The position numbers were made by a program, and so were the translations under genes. Below the pieces are notes generated by a model. The model was not told the origin of the DNA. It saw only the letters and a list, made by a program, of their open reading frames with translations, and did no database searches. Shown one piece after another: positions 9,075 through 17,771 of a stretch of 48,963 nt of DNA (the stretch's first letter is position 1; each line of letters starts with the position of its first letter). The stretch is from an uncultured Chloroflexota bacterium (GTDB lineage Bacteria; Chloroflexota; Limnocylindria; Limnocylindrales; CSP1-4). The stretch lies in contig CAIJPD010000023.1 in assembly GCA_903822495.1 (NCBI GenBank), positions 1-48,963 of the forward strand, in the 5' to 3' direction.

Positions 9075-9521
9075 TCAGCCTCCTGCCAGTCCGGCCCGGG
9101 CACGCCGGGCAAACTCGGCCTCGATCTCCTTGGCCTTGCGTTGGATCAGGGGGAAGCCCAGCGCTCCCAGCCGGCCCAGCACGCTCACGTCAATGTGGTA
9201 GCCGAGGAGCGTCCCATCCGGGGCTGGCTCCAGCTTCACCGTGATCTCGGCCTGGATGTTGCTCCGGATCTTGCGGTCCTCGCCCTCGCCGTGGAGGCGG
9301 ATGAGGAGTGGCTCCTGCGTCTCGACGACGGTGAGCAGGAGGTCGAACGCGGCCTTCAGGAAGCCGACCTGCTGCTCCAGGTGTGCCCGGTAGGTGGTGG
9401 CGTCGACCTGGGCCGCCGAGGTGCAGCCCGGCACCCAGCTCGCCAGCGTCGGGATATCCCAGATCGCGGACCAGACGCGGTCCTGGGGTGCTGGGATGGT
9501 GAACTGACCCTCCAGGATCAT
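9075..9521 (-). CDS. SRPBCC / CoxG-like protein
   Basis: A 148-residue START-like (SRPBCC) protein. The opening MILEGQFTIPAPQDRVWSAI and a PGC motif near residue 33 are typical of the CoxG/SRPBCC group found beside molybdenum hydroxylase genes, where CoxG is associated with membrane anchoring or quinone handling. ATG 9521 has AGGAG seven to eight bases upstream. As first gene of the operon, it is tightly followed by the FAD subunit (one base between stop and GTG). The C-terminal stretch is basic and helical, which would suit membrane or protein contact (inference). Confidence 0.85.
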   Translation of the reverse strand: MILEGQFTIPAPQDRVWSAIWDIPTLASWVPGCTSAAQVDATTYRAHLEQQVGFLKAAFDLLLTVVETQEPLLIRLHGEGEDRKIRSNIQAEITVKLEPAPDGTLLGYHIDVSVLGRLGALGFPLIQRKAKEIEAEFARRARAGLAGG

Positions 9522-9543
9522 GGGTGTTCTCCTGAGCCTGCTT

Positions 9544-9579
9544 GGCGCCACTGGCGCCCCCCTCCGGCCTCCTATCCTA
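9544..9579 (-). promoter_or_regulatory. likely promoter -10 box and palindrome upstream of the hydroxylase operon
   Basis: On the minus strand TAGGAT (9579-9574) fits a -10 box, and 15 bases downstream lies a perfect 7-1-7 palindrome, GGCGCCA-c-TGGCGCC (9544-9558 on the plus strand). It falls in the presumed 5' leader of the SRPBCC gene, 22 bases before its ATG. It may be an operator acting by blocking elongation, or an RNA stem-loop. No -35 match at 17 bp spacing is visible. Confidence 0.4.
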
Positions 9580-9700
9580 GCGTCCCGGAGGGCGCACAAT
9601 GGGCCATCGATGCGTGGCCCGGGTCCGGCGCCGGGACCGTGGGCACACCCGCGGGACGTCCACGCGGCCGGCGGGCCGGAGCACACGGGGAGGGGAATCG

Positions 9701-11008
9701 GTGGCTGGGCCCGGCGGGTTCGGCGCGTGGCTGGTCGGGCGGGCGCCCGCGCTCGGCCGGCGCAACTACCGGATCTTCATCACCGCGCAGTCGGCGTCGC
9801 TCGTTGGCACCTGGATGCAGACGCTGGGCCAGGCCTGGCTGATCGTGGTGCTCACCCGGGACCCGTTCGTCCTGGGCGTGATCACCGTGGCCCAGGCGCT
9901 CCCCGTGCTGATCTTCTCGCTCTTCGGGGGCGTCATCGCGGACCGCGCCGACAAGCGCCGCATCCTCACGATCACCCCCGCCCTGAGCGCCCTGCTCGCC
10001 GCGATCCTCGGCGTCCTGTGTGTGACCGGGACGGTCGAGGTCTGGCACATCGCCGTCCTGGCGTTCCTCCTTGGAACCGTCAACGCCGTGGAGATCCCGG
10101 TCCGCCAGGCGTTCGTGATGGAGATGGTGGGCCCGGAGCTGGTGTCCAGCGCCGTGGGCCTGAACTCGTCGTCCTACCAGGGTGGGCGTCTGGTTGGCCC
10201 GGCGATCGCGGGCGTGCTGATCGGCGTCACCACCAACCTCATGGGCAGCGCCGTCGCGGGCACCGGGGTGGCGTTCCTGATCAACGCCGCCAGCTTCGCC
10301 GTGGTCGTGGTCGGCTACCTGTCGATGCACCCTGCCGAGCTGATCCCGGTGGTCCGCAAGGCGGTCGTGGCGCGCGGGCCCCGCGCGGTGCTCCACCAGA
10401 TCCACGAGGGGATCAACGAGGTCCGGCACGACCGGCCGGTGCTGGTCACCTTCCTGGTGCCAGGGCTGATCTCCACCCTGGCGATCAACTTCGGCGTCCT
10501 GATCCCGGTGCTGGCCCTGGAGTACGGGCTGGATTCGGGGGGGCTGGGCCTGCTGATGGCGACCAACGGCGTGGGCGCGCTCATCGCCGCGGTCCGGATC
10601 GGCCTGGGCGGCCGGTCCAACCCCGGCACCCTGATCCAGGGCGCCCTGGTCCTGGGCGTGACGCTGATCCTCGCCGGCCTCAGCGTGGAGGCGGGGATGC
10701 CCGTGCCGCTGACGGCGCTGTTGCTCTTCATCGCCGGCGCCGGGGCGGTGACCATGCGGACCGCGACCAACACCTCGATCCAGCTGGCCACGGCACCCGA
10801 GACGCGGGGGCGCGTGATGGCGCTCTTCGCCCTGGTCTTCGAGGGCGTCTCGCCGATGGGCGCGCTCTTCATCGGCGCGGTCGCGTCGACGCTGGGCGGT
10901 CCGGCCGCCTTCGTGGTGTGCGGCTCCTCGGCGGTGATCCTGGCGCTGCTGGGCGGCAGCGAGGTCCGCAAGATCCGCCGGCACCGCTCGCTCGACGCTG
11001 CCGCGTAA
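9701..11008 (+). CDS. MFS transporter, EntS-like exporter
   Basis: A 435-residue major facilitator with about twelve membrane segments. The opening RNYRIFITAQSASLVGTWMQ is typical of the MFS_3/EntS group (enterobactin- or macrolide-type exporters), and the loop GGVIADRADKRRIL is the family's loop 2-3 signature. GTG 9701 is chosen because GGAGGGG lies five bases upstream; the frame stays open to 9599 without a better start. It diverges from the hydroxylase operon. Its stop codon lies inside a 15-bp in-frame tandem duplication (11000-11028). Substrate unknown. Confidence 0.85.
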   Translation: MAGPGGFGAWLVGRAPALGRRNYRIFITAQSASLVGTWMQTLGQAWLIVVLTRDPFVLGVITVAQALPVLIFSLFGGVIADRADKRRILTITPALSALLAAILGVLCVTGTVEVWHIAVLAFLLGTVNAVEIPVRQAFVMEMVGPELVSSAVGLNSSSYQGGRLVGPAIAGVLIGVTTNLMGSAVAGTGVAFLINAASFAVVVVGYLSMHPAELIPVVRKAVVARGPRAVLHQIHEGINEVRHDRPVLVTFLVPGLISTLAINFGVLIPVLALEYGLDSGGLGLLMATNGVGALIAAVRIGLGGRSNPGTLIQGALVLGVTLILAGLSVEAGMPVPLTALLLFIAGAGAVTMRTATNTSIQLATAPETRGRVMALFALVFEGVSPMGALFIGAVASTLGGPAAFVVCGSSAVILALLGGSEVRKIRRHRSLDAAA

Positions 11009-11028
11009 CCGCGGGCCGCGTAACCGCG
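11000..11028 (+). repeat. 15-bp tandem duplication spanning the MFS stop codon
   Basis: The 14-base segment GCCGCGTAACCGCG occurs at 11000-11013 and again at 11015-11028. The period of 15 keeps the frame, so the C-terminal Ala-Ala and the TAA are both repeated and read-through would meet a second identical end after five codons. Confidence 0.85.
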
Positions 11029-11057
11029 CGGCACAGCCGCCGCGCGGCACGCGCGGC

Positions 11058-12035
11058 TTAGCGGACGTAGCCCTCCATGATGGAGAGGAGCCGCTCGGCG
11101 GACCACTGGGCGCCCACGTTGATCCGCGGGATCGTGAGCCGCTCCGCCCAGCTGGCGGCGTGGCCCTCGGCGGTGGTGAAGGCGGCCATGATCCCGGCGA
11201 CGCGCACGGCCTCCACGGCCGCGTCGTTGTACGCGCCGCCCGGATACGCGAACGTCACGGGCTGGTTCCCCAACTGGAGTCCGAGGGTTCGCTGGGCCGT
11301 TGCCACCTCCTGCACCGACTGCGCGGGCGGGATGTCCGACATCCGTGGGTGGTTGGCCGAGTGGCTGCCGATCTCCATCCCGCCGTCGCGTAGCGCCCGG
11401 ACCTGGTCCCAGGAGAGGTAGCCGTCCGTTCCAACGCGCTCCGAGATCACGAAGAACGTGGCCACGAAGCCGTTGCGGCGAATGATCGGGTAGGCCTCGA
11501 CCAGGTGGTCGAGCGTGCCGTCGTCGAGGGTGATCACGAAGGTGTGCTGGGGCGGTGGAGTCCCCGCCGCGAGGAGCGCGGCCAGCTGGCGCGCGGTGAT
11601 CGATTGCCAGCCCCGCGCCTTCATCGTGCACAGGTGGGATTCCATCAGGGCCGGCGTCATCTGGTAGTCGGCCGACGCCGGGTCGGCGCCCGGGAGCACC
11701 TCGTGGTAGATCAGGACCGGGACGCGCAGGGGGGCGGCACCCGCCGGCGGGCCGGGCGGGAGCGTCGGAATCGGCGGCGGGGTTGTCCCGGCCGCGGCCA
11801 ACTGGGACGAGGCCCGAGACGCGGACGAGGCCGGCGAGGCGGACGGAGCAGGCGGCCCCGCGGTCGCGGCGCCACCGGCCGGGCTGGCGGCAGCCATGGC
11901 GCAGGTGGGCGCGAGGGCGGCGCTGATCCGCGGCAGCAGCCGGTACCCGCCGTACCCGGCCAGGATCACGACCAGCAGCGCACCTGCGACCAGCCCGCGG
12001 CGGGGGATGTCGTGGAGCCACCGGGAGACGAGCAT
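11058..12035 (-). CDS. NodB-type polysaccharide deacetylase, membrane anchored
   Basis: A 325-residue extracytoplasmic enzyme. One N-terminal membrane segment (about residues 14-30) is followed by a Pro/Ala/Ser-rich linker and the NodB homology domain. The catalytic Asp and metal-binding Asp are in TLDDG near residue 168 (TFDDG in most relatives), and the metal-binding His pair is in HSANH near residue 224. It probably removes acetyl groups from an N-acetylated cell-surface or peptidoglycan sugar. I choose ATG 12035 over GTG 12041 because TAGGCT lies exactly six bases upstream, fitting a leaderless start. It is convergent with the MFS gene and diverges from the large surface protein. Confidence 0.85.
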   Translation of the reverse strand: MLVSRWLHDIPRRGLVAGALLVVILAGYGGYRLLPRISAALAPTCAMAAASPAGGAATAGPPAPSASPASSASRASSQLAAAGTTPPPIPTLPPGPPAGAAPLRVPVLIYHEVLPGADPASADYQMTPALMESHLCTMKARGWQSITARQLAALLAAGTPPPQHTFVITLDDGTLDHLVEAYPIIRRNGFVATFFVISERVGTDGYLSWDQVRALRDGGMEIGSHSANHPRMSDIPPAQSVQEVATAQRTLGLQLGNQPVTFAYPGGAYNDAAVEAVRVAGIMAAFTTAEGHAASWAERLTIPRINVGAQWSAERLLSIMEGYVR

Positions 12036-12041
12036 CGGCAC

Positions 12042-12047
12042 AGCCTA
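12042..12047 (-). promoter_or_regulatory. probable -10 box (TAGGCT) of the deacetylase gene
   Basis: On the minus strand TAGGCT is followed by six bases and then ATG 12035, the same arrangement and hexamer as for the EamA gene. No ribosome-binding site is visible before the start. No convincing -35 was found. Confidence 0.4.
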
Positions 12048-12165
12048 CCCGGTCTGGTACTCCCGTCCCGTACCCACCGGGACGATCAGGTCCGGGGCCC
12101 AGGGGATGGGTCCGGTGCAGTCTGTGGGCCGCGGGTCGAGTGCGGGCCCGCAGCCAACCCGAGGG

Positions 12166-15100
12166 ATGATGATTCCGCTGAACCCGTACCGCCGGGGGCC
12201 TGCTGGCCTGGCTGTGCTGCTCGCCAGCCTCATGCTCCTGGTCGTGGCCATGGTGCCGGCCGGCAGCCTGGCGGCAGCCGTCCCGCCGTCCGCGACGGCG
12301 AACGATGCCGCGCTCGTCTCGGCGCCAGGGTCCGCCACGGCACCCCTCGCCGCGCCTGCCACCGGCGATGCACTGCTCGCCCCGTCGCCATCGCCGTGGG
12401 TCACCACGGACGGCCTCGACTACTCGCCCGGCCAGGTCGTGACCATCACCGGCGGCGAGTGGCAGCCTGGAGAGGCGGTGACGCTGGTGATCCATGAGGA
12501 TCCGCCCGTCCATCCCGACACCATCCTGCAGGCGGTCGCCAGTGACGTCGGCGCGTTCAGCAACGCGGACTTCGTGATCCAGCCCGACCACGTCGGGGTG
12601 GCGTTCACGCTGACGGCGACCGGGTCATCCGGGGCGGTCGCAACCACGATCTTCAGCGACGCCCTGAGCGACTTCTACCGGACACGCCAGTCGGGCGCCT
12701 GGAGCGACGTCAACACCTGGGAGAGCTCGGCGACCGTTGGCGGCACCTACGCGCTGGCCACCACCCCGCCGACCAGTGCCAGCAACGCGATCACCATCCG
12801 TACCGGTCACGTTGTGACCGTCTCGGCGAACGCGACCGCCGACCAGGTCACGATCGCCGCGGGCGGGCAGGTCACGATCAACAGCGGAGTGACGTTCACC
12901 CTCAACAACGGCACCGGCTCCGACGTGACGGTGAACGGTACGTTGAGCGTCAACGGGACCGTGTCGATGCCCGCCAGCTCCACGGTCACCGTCAGCGGCA
13001 CCATGTCCATCGGGGCGACGGGCCTCCTGGACGGCCAGGGCAGCAGCGCGGCCAACCGGCCGGTCTTCAACGTGGCGTCGGGCGGCTCGCTCACGGTCGC
13101 AAACGGCGGGAGCATGACCACGACCGGCTCGGGCCGCATGAGCGTCACCATCGCCGCGGGTGGCACGGCCACCATCGACGGCATCATCAGCGGCACCGAC
13201 ACCCTGACCGTCAACGGCAGCCTGACAGCCTCCAGCAGCATCACGATGGGCGGGACATCCAGCCTGCAGGTGGGCGGCAACCTGACCATGACCGCGGGCA
13301 CGTTGACGGCCCAGCGCGGCAACAGCGGGACGGTCGGCTCCATCAACAGCGGCGGCACGATCATGCTGGGCGGCGGCTCCGTCCTGAGCATTGGGACGGT
13401 GGCAGGCGCGTCCCTCACCGTCGCCAGTGGCGGCACCCTCGATGTCGGGCCCAGCGCCGTGGTCAGCGGTGCCGGGCTGATCGCGGTCGCCGCCGGGGCC
13501 GGGCTGCGCATCGGCTCGGTGGACGGCATCACCACCGGGACCACCCTGGGCAACATCCGGACGACGGCGACCGACACGTACAGCACCACGGCGAACTACA
13601 CCTACAAGGGCACGGCCGCCCAGATCACCGGCAACGCGCTCCCCGCCACGGTCAACAACCTGACGATCAACAACGCCGGCGGGGCGAACGTGACGCTCGC
13701 GGCCTCCGTGACGGTCAGCGGCGTGCTGACGCTGACCAGCGGGGACCTGCTGACCACGGCGTCCTTCACCGTCACGCAACCCACCACGGGGAGCTCGGCG
13801 GGCGTGACCGACGTCGTGGGCACCGTGATCCGGACCGGCTTCGTCTCCGGCGGCGCCGCGCGCTCGTTCGGCAACCCCAACACGTCCATCACCATCTCCT
13901 CGGGCACCGTGCCGACGCAGGTCAGCATCACGCTCGCCAAGGCCACGCCGCCCACACCCGTCTTCCCGTCGGCCGTCGCGCGCACCTGGACGATCGCCGC
14001 GACCGGCGGGAGCGGGATCAGCGCGATCGTCCAGCTCCACTACCTTGATGGCGAGCTGAACGGCAGCACGGACAGCACGCTCCACCTGTGGAAGGTGGTT
14101 GCCGCGGCCTGGGCGGACCAGGACCCGACCGGCGCCACCACCACGCGCAACACCACGGCGAGTGACGCCGACGCGACCAACAACCAGGTCCGCATGACGG
14201 GCGTGACATCGCTCGCCAGCGCCGCCTGGGCGGTCTCGAACCGTGCGCCCGGCACCAGCGTCAACAACGTCACCTTCGGCTCCTCCGTCGATACCCCCCT
14301 GATCTCGAGCGCCCTCGCGATGACCGCCTGGACCGTGGGCTTCACGACCAGCTCGGCCGGCGCGCTGGCCGCGGGGGACACCATCACCGTGACCTTCGAC
14401 GCGGCGTTCTCGATCAGCGCCCAGTCATTCATCCCGGCCACCGGGCTGTCGAACTGCGCACGGAGCGCGACCGCCGTCGGCACCGTGGTCACGATCACGC
14501 TCTCGAACCAGGGCGGCACGTGCGCCGTGGCCGCCTCGACGGCCGTGACGCTGGGCGTCTCGATCGTGACCAATCCCGCGGCCGGGACCTATGCCGCCTC
14601 GGGATTCAAGGTCCGGACGTCGAAGGACACCGCCGACGCCAGCACGCCATCCCCGGTGGTCATTGCCGCCGGGACCAGCGTCGGCGCCGTCACGTTCAGC
14701 GGGACCCCGCTGGCCGCCGGCTCGCGCTCGGCCTGGACGGTGGCCTTCACCGCGAGCGGCTCCGGCGCCCTGGCGGCGGGCGACACGATCACGATCACCC
14801 TCCCGACGGGCTTCGGCGCCCACCCGGACGTCACGTTCGGCGGCGCCTTCAGCAACTGCTTCAACGATGGCGGCCGGACCCTGGGCTCGCTCATCCGGAT
14901 CCGGCTCGGCAACAACGGCGGCACGTGCGCCCTCGCCGCAGGCGCATCCGGGTCAGTGCGGATCGACGCCCTGACGAACCCCGCCGCCGGCAGCTACCCG
15001 GCGACCGGGCTCAGCGTCGGCACGTCCAAGGACCCCGTCGCGACGCATCCCTCCGGGGCCCAGGCGATCGCGGCCGCGACGGCGCCTGCTGCCGTCACCC

Positions 15101-16296
15101 TCGCCGGGTCGCCGGCGGCGGCCTCCGCCCGGGCGACCTGGACCGCCGGGTTCACGACCTCGTCGTCCGGGGCGCTGGGTGCCGGCGACCAGGTGACCGT
15201 GGTGCTGAACCCCGGCTTCGCGGCCCCCGCGGTGCCGGTCGTCACGCTGGCGGGCGGCTTCGCGGGCTGTCGCGTGACCGGCGCCGGGAGCGGCAGCACC
15301 GTCGTGGCCACGCTCGCCAACAACGGCGCGACGTGCACCCTGCCGGCCAGCACCGCCGGCCAGGTCATCGTCCGCGACATCCTGGCCCCGGTCGCCGGCT
15401 CGTACGCCGCCGCGACGTTCAGCGTGGCGACAACGCGCGACACCACGGCGGCCAGCCCCGCCTCGGCCGTGGTCATCGCCGCCTCCAGCGCGACGACCGG
15501 CGTGACCCTCGCGGGCAGCCCCGCGACCGGCGGCGCCCTCGCCACGTGGTCGGCCGGCTTCACGACGAGCGCCGCGGGCGCGCTGGCGGCCGGCGACACC
15601 GTCGCCATCCGGCTCGGCGACGGGTTCACGCTGCCGTCGGCCCCTGTCGTCACGCTGGCCGGCGGCTTCAGCGCCTGCGCGGCGACCGGCGTCGTGGTGG
15701 GTCAGGCCCTCACCGCCACCCTCGCCAACAGCGGCGGCACGTGCGCGCTCGCGGCGCTCAGCGCAGGCATCGTCCGCGTCGCCGCGGTGGCGAACCCGGC
15801 GGCGGGCACCTACGCGGCGTCCGGCTTCGGCGTCGCGACCTCGAAGAACCTGGCCTCCGTCTCCCCGGTGGCCGCCGTCACGATCGGCGCCGCCACGGTG
15901 CCCGGCGCGGTGTCGTTTGCGGGATCGCCGCTCGCCCACGGGGTGCTCGCCACCTGGACGGTCGGCTTCACCACCTCCGCGACCGGCGCCCTGGGCCGCG
16001 ACGACCAGGTGGTGGTCACCTTCGACCCCGCCTTCACCCAGCTGGCGTGGGGCGTGACGCTGGGGCCCGCCTTCGCCAACTGCGCGCGAACGGCGTCGGT
16101 GGCGGCCAACACGGTGACGATCACCCTCCGTGACGGGACAGGCACCTGCTCCGTCGCCGCGACGACGGCCGTGGCCCTCACGATCGCGGGGGTCACCAAC
16201 CCGGCCTCCGCCAGCTACCCGGCGGCCGGCTTCGGCGTCCGGACGACGAAGGACACGACGACCGGCCACCCGACGGGCGCTGTCGTCATCAACTAG
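12166..16296 (+). CDS. large exported repeat protein, probable surface adhesin
   Basis: A 1376-residue protein with a signal peptide (basic PYRR, hydrophobic core, cleavage near residue 40). After an Ala/Pro-rich spacer comes an Ig-like or filamin-like domain (SPGQVVTITGGEWQPGE). Then follows a beta-solenoid region rich in VTVSG, NGTLSVNG and Thr/Gly repeats, roughly residues 170-500, of the kind seen in G8/hemagglutinin-type adhesins. The C-terminal half carries five tandem domains. ATG 12166 (or 12169) follows the motif GAGGG directly and the signal peptide begins here; upstream in-frame codons lack a secretion signal. There is no LPxTG or other obvious anchor. Function as an adhesin or matrix protein is inferred from architecture. 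Confidence 0.8.
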   Translation: MMIPLNPYRRGPAGLAVLLASLMLLVVAMVPAGSLAAAVPPSATANDAALVSAPGSATAPLAAPATGDALLAPSPSPWVTTDGLDYSPGQVVTITGGEWQPGEAVTLVIHEDPPVHPDTILQAVASDVGAFSNADFVIQPDHVGVAFTLTATGSSGAVATTIFSDALSDFYRTRQSGAWSDVNTWESSATVGGTYALATTPPTSASNAITIRTGHVVTVSANATADQVTIAAGGQVTINSGVTFTLNNGTGSDVTVNGTLSVNGTVSMPASSTVTVSGTMSIGATGLLDGQGSSAANRPVFNVASGGSLTVANGGSMTTTGSGRMSVTIAAGGTATIDGIISGTDTLTVNGSLTASSSITMGGTSSLQVGGNLTMTAGTLTAQRGNSGTVGSINSGGTIMLGGGSVLSIGTVAGASLTVASGGTLDVGPSAVVSGAGLIAVAAGAGLRIGSVDGITTGTTLGNIRTTATDTYSTTANYTYKGTAAQITGNALPATVNNLTINNAGGANVTLAASVTVSGVLTLTSGDLLTTASFTVTQPTTGSSAGVTDVVGTVIRTGFVSGGAARSFGNPNTSITISSGTVPTQVSITLAKATPPTPVFPSAVARTWTIAATGGSGISAIVQLHYLDGELNGSTDSTLHLWKVVAAAWADQDPTGATTTRNTTASDADATNNQVRMTGVTSLASAAWAVSNRAPGTSVNNVTFGSSVDTPLISSALAMTAWTVGFTTSSAGALAAGDTITVTFDAAFSISAQSFIPATGLSNCARSATAVGTVVTITLSNQGGTCAVAASTAVTLGVSIVTNPAAGTYAASGFKVRTSKDTADASTPSPVVIAAGTSVGAVTFSGTPLAAGSRSAWTVAFTASGSGALAAGDTITITLPTGFGAHPDVTFGGAFSNCFNDGGRTLGSLIRIRLGNNGGTCALAAGASGSVRIDALTNPAAGSYPATGLSVGTSKDPVATHPSGAQAIAAATAPAAVTLAGSPAAASARATWTAGFTTSSSGALGAGDQVTVVLNPGFAAPAVPVVTLAGGFAGCRVTGAGSGSTVVATLANNGATCTLPASTAGQVIVRDILAPVAGSYAAATFSVATTRDTTAASPASAVVIAASSATTGVTLAGSPATGGALATWSAGFTTSAAGALAAGDTVAIRLGDGFTLPSAPVVTLAGGFSACAATGVVVGQALTATLANSGGTCALAALSAGIVRVAAVANPAAGTYAASGFGVATSKNLASVSPVAAVTIGAATVPGAVSFAGSPLAHGVLATWTVGFTTSATGALGRDDQVVVTFDPAFTQLAWGVTLGPAFANCARTASVAANTVTITLRDGTGTCSVAATTAVALTIAGVTNPASASYPAAGFGVRTTKDTTTGHPTGAVVIN
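14260..16293 (+). repeat. five tandem domains of about 135 residues in the surface protein
   Basis: Repeats begin near 14260, 14680, 15082, 15496 and 15901, a period of about 400-420 bp. Each opens with a (A/G)VTFxGxP-like strand, then TW(T/S)xGFTT, a GALxxGD(T/Q) motif, a GGTC or GATC segment holding a conserved Cys, and ends with NPAxGxYxAxxFxVxTxKD. Each unit holds two Cys that could form a disulfide. The DNA is diverged between copies, so the array is old. Confidence 0.85.
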
Positions 16297-17164
16297 GGTC
16301 GGCCGCCGGGTACGTCGCCGACGACGAGCTCGCCGGGTGGCCGCCCGTTCCGGGCAGGGCTTGCCATCCCAATCGGCATCCAGGGTGGTCGCGCGGCGCT
16401 CGGCAATGTCATCCGTCCGCCCAGCCCGCGGCCACCCGCCGGGTGATGGCGTCACCCGCATGTGGGACACCCGAATCTCCCAGATGACCGCCCCTCGGCC
16501 CCAATGCGAAGTGGCGGGCGGCTTCGACGCCCAGGAGGCATCTGCCGGGGCGGAAGCCATCCCGGTCCACGCTCAGGCCCGGATGCTTGACCGCATCTCG
16601 GTCGTCCCCAGCCCAGGACGAAGCCGTCGAGTGGCCACCGGGTGGTCATCTGGGTGAAGGCCCCACGTCTCGCACGACGCGCGGCAATGTCCCCTGATCC
16701 GACCCCGGTATTCCGCAATTCACATGGGAGGAGCACTACCTGCCACCGGGGCGCCTAGCTGACCGGCCAGCGCCCTTGACACCGCGAGATTCATCCCGGC
16801 GCACGCTCCCGTTGGGATGATCACACGGTCACCGCGAGTCGGGTCCGGGCCGACAGATCGCGTAGCGCTCACCTGGTGTGAATAGCGCCAACTCGCGGGG
16901 CAGGCACCGGATCCTCATCCCGGGTGGCCTCACGGGGAGGGTGAACCTCGCCACGTGTCGATCGCCCGTTGGCCCGCCGGTCAGCGCGATCCCGGCGACG
17001 GGGATGGGGCCCGCGCCAGGGGTGCTGCGGTGGGGTGGCCGGTCGCGTTTGCCATGGGCTCCGTGGGAGCGCGGGTGCCGCGGAGGTCCTTGCGGGAGCC
17101 ATCGACGCAGCGCCATCACGGCCCGCCCGCCCGACCATCGGCCGGCGTTCCTGGCAAACGGGCC
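16297..17164. other. 868-bp region without a convincing gene
   Basis: Several short open frames exist on both strands, but their translations are Arg/Pro/Gly-rich with no motif, no ribosome-binding site and no codon pattern like neighbouring genes. No tRNA, rRNA or repeat array was recognised. The base composition and frequent CCxG/CGxC words look like decayed coding sequence or a long untranslated region between the surface protein and the convergent signal peptidase gene. Confidence 0.5.
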
Positions 17165-17716
17165 TCAGGCCGCGGGTGCCGCCTCCGGCCCATCGCGGCG
17201 CCGGCCTGAGCCGGGGCCGGACGATCCGCTCGCGGGGGGCGATCCCGGGAAGACGATCAGCGTGAAGATGATGCCCGCCGCCACGCTGCCGAGGACGAAC
17301 GGGTTGCGGATGAAGATCATGGCCCGTCCGCCGCTGGGGATGTCGACGGCAACACGCCCCACGATGTCCGAGGCGGGGACCATCCAGGGGTCCTGGCTGT
17401 TGGCGTTGTCGCCTCGGAGCGAGAAGCCGCTGGCCATGTCGCCGATCAGGATCCGGTGGACGATCAGCCGACCGGCATGATCCTCGCCCTGGGGGATCCG
17501 GTAGACGACGGCATCGCCCGGGCCGTAGGTCGGCTGGGCGATTGAGACGACCAGGTCGCCTGGCTGGAGGCCGGGCTGCATGCTGACCCCGGACACGATG
17601 ATGTAGCCCGCCGGCCCACCCAGGAGGGTGGTCGGGCGAAGCGCGGCGAGCCAGAGGCCGAAGACGGCGACGCCCAGGATGAGGCTCAGCCGTCGGAGGC
17701 GACGCCAGGTGGTCAT
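17165..17716 (-). CDS. SipW-like (ER-type) signal peptidase I
   Basis: A 183-residue S26B-type signal peptidase. An N-terminal membrane helix (about residues 10-27) is followed by the catalytic Ser45 in SGVSMQPGLQPGD. The general base is His87 in LIVHRIL rather than Lys, the mark of SipW/archaeal/ER-type enzymes. The GDNANSQDP box (about residues 102-110) and a second hydrophobic helix near residues 140-157 complete the fold. In Bacillus SipW processes TasA and related fibre proteins; here the gene lies 55 bp downstream of a small secreted protein in the same direction, a likely dedicated substrate. The family assignment is firm; the substrate link is inference. Confidence 0.88.
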   Translation of the reverse strand: MTTWRRLRRLSLILGVAVFGLWLAALRPTTLLGGPAGYIIVSGVSMQPGLQPGDLVVSIAQPTYGPGDAVVYRIPQGEDHAGRLIVHRILIGDMASGFSLRGDNANSQDPWMVPASDIVGRVAVDIPSGGRAMIFIRNPFVLGSVAAGIIFTLIVFPGSPPASGSSGPGSGRRRDGPEAAPAA

Positions 17717-17734
17717 GAGGGAAGTGGGCTGGGT

Positions 17735-17762
17735 GGGGCGCCGACTGGTGGGCCGGCGCCCC
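17735..17762. promoter_or_regulatory. hairpin between the secreted protein and signal peptidase genes
   Basis: A perfect inverted repeat GGGGCGCCG / CGGCGCCCC with 9-bp arms and a 10-nt loop lies in the 55-bp gap. With no T-tract it may act as a partial terminator or mRNA stabiliser, allowing more of the secreted protein than of the peptidase (inference). Confidence 0.5.
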
Positions 17763-17771
17763 GCTCAGGAG

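Noticed and set aside
16452..16736. Possible short gene on the minus strand in the 868-bp gap
   Set aside because: No ribosome-binding site, Arg/Gly/Pro-rich composition and no motif.
16878..17480. A 200-codon plus-strand open frame overlapping the signal peptidase gene
   Set aside because: It runs antisense to the conserved signal peptidase and has no coding-like motif.
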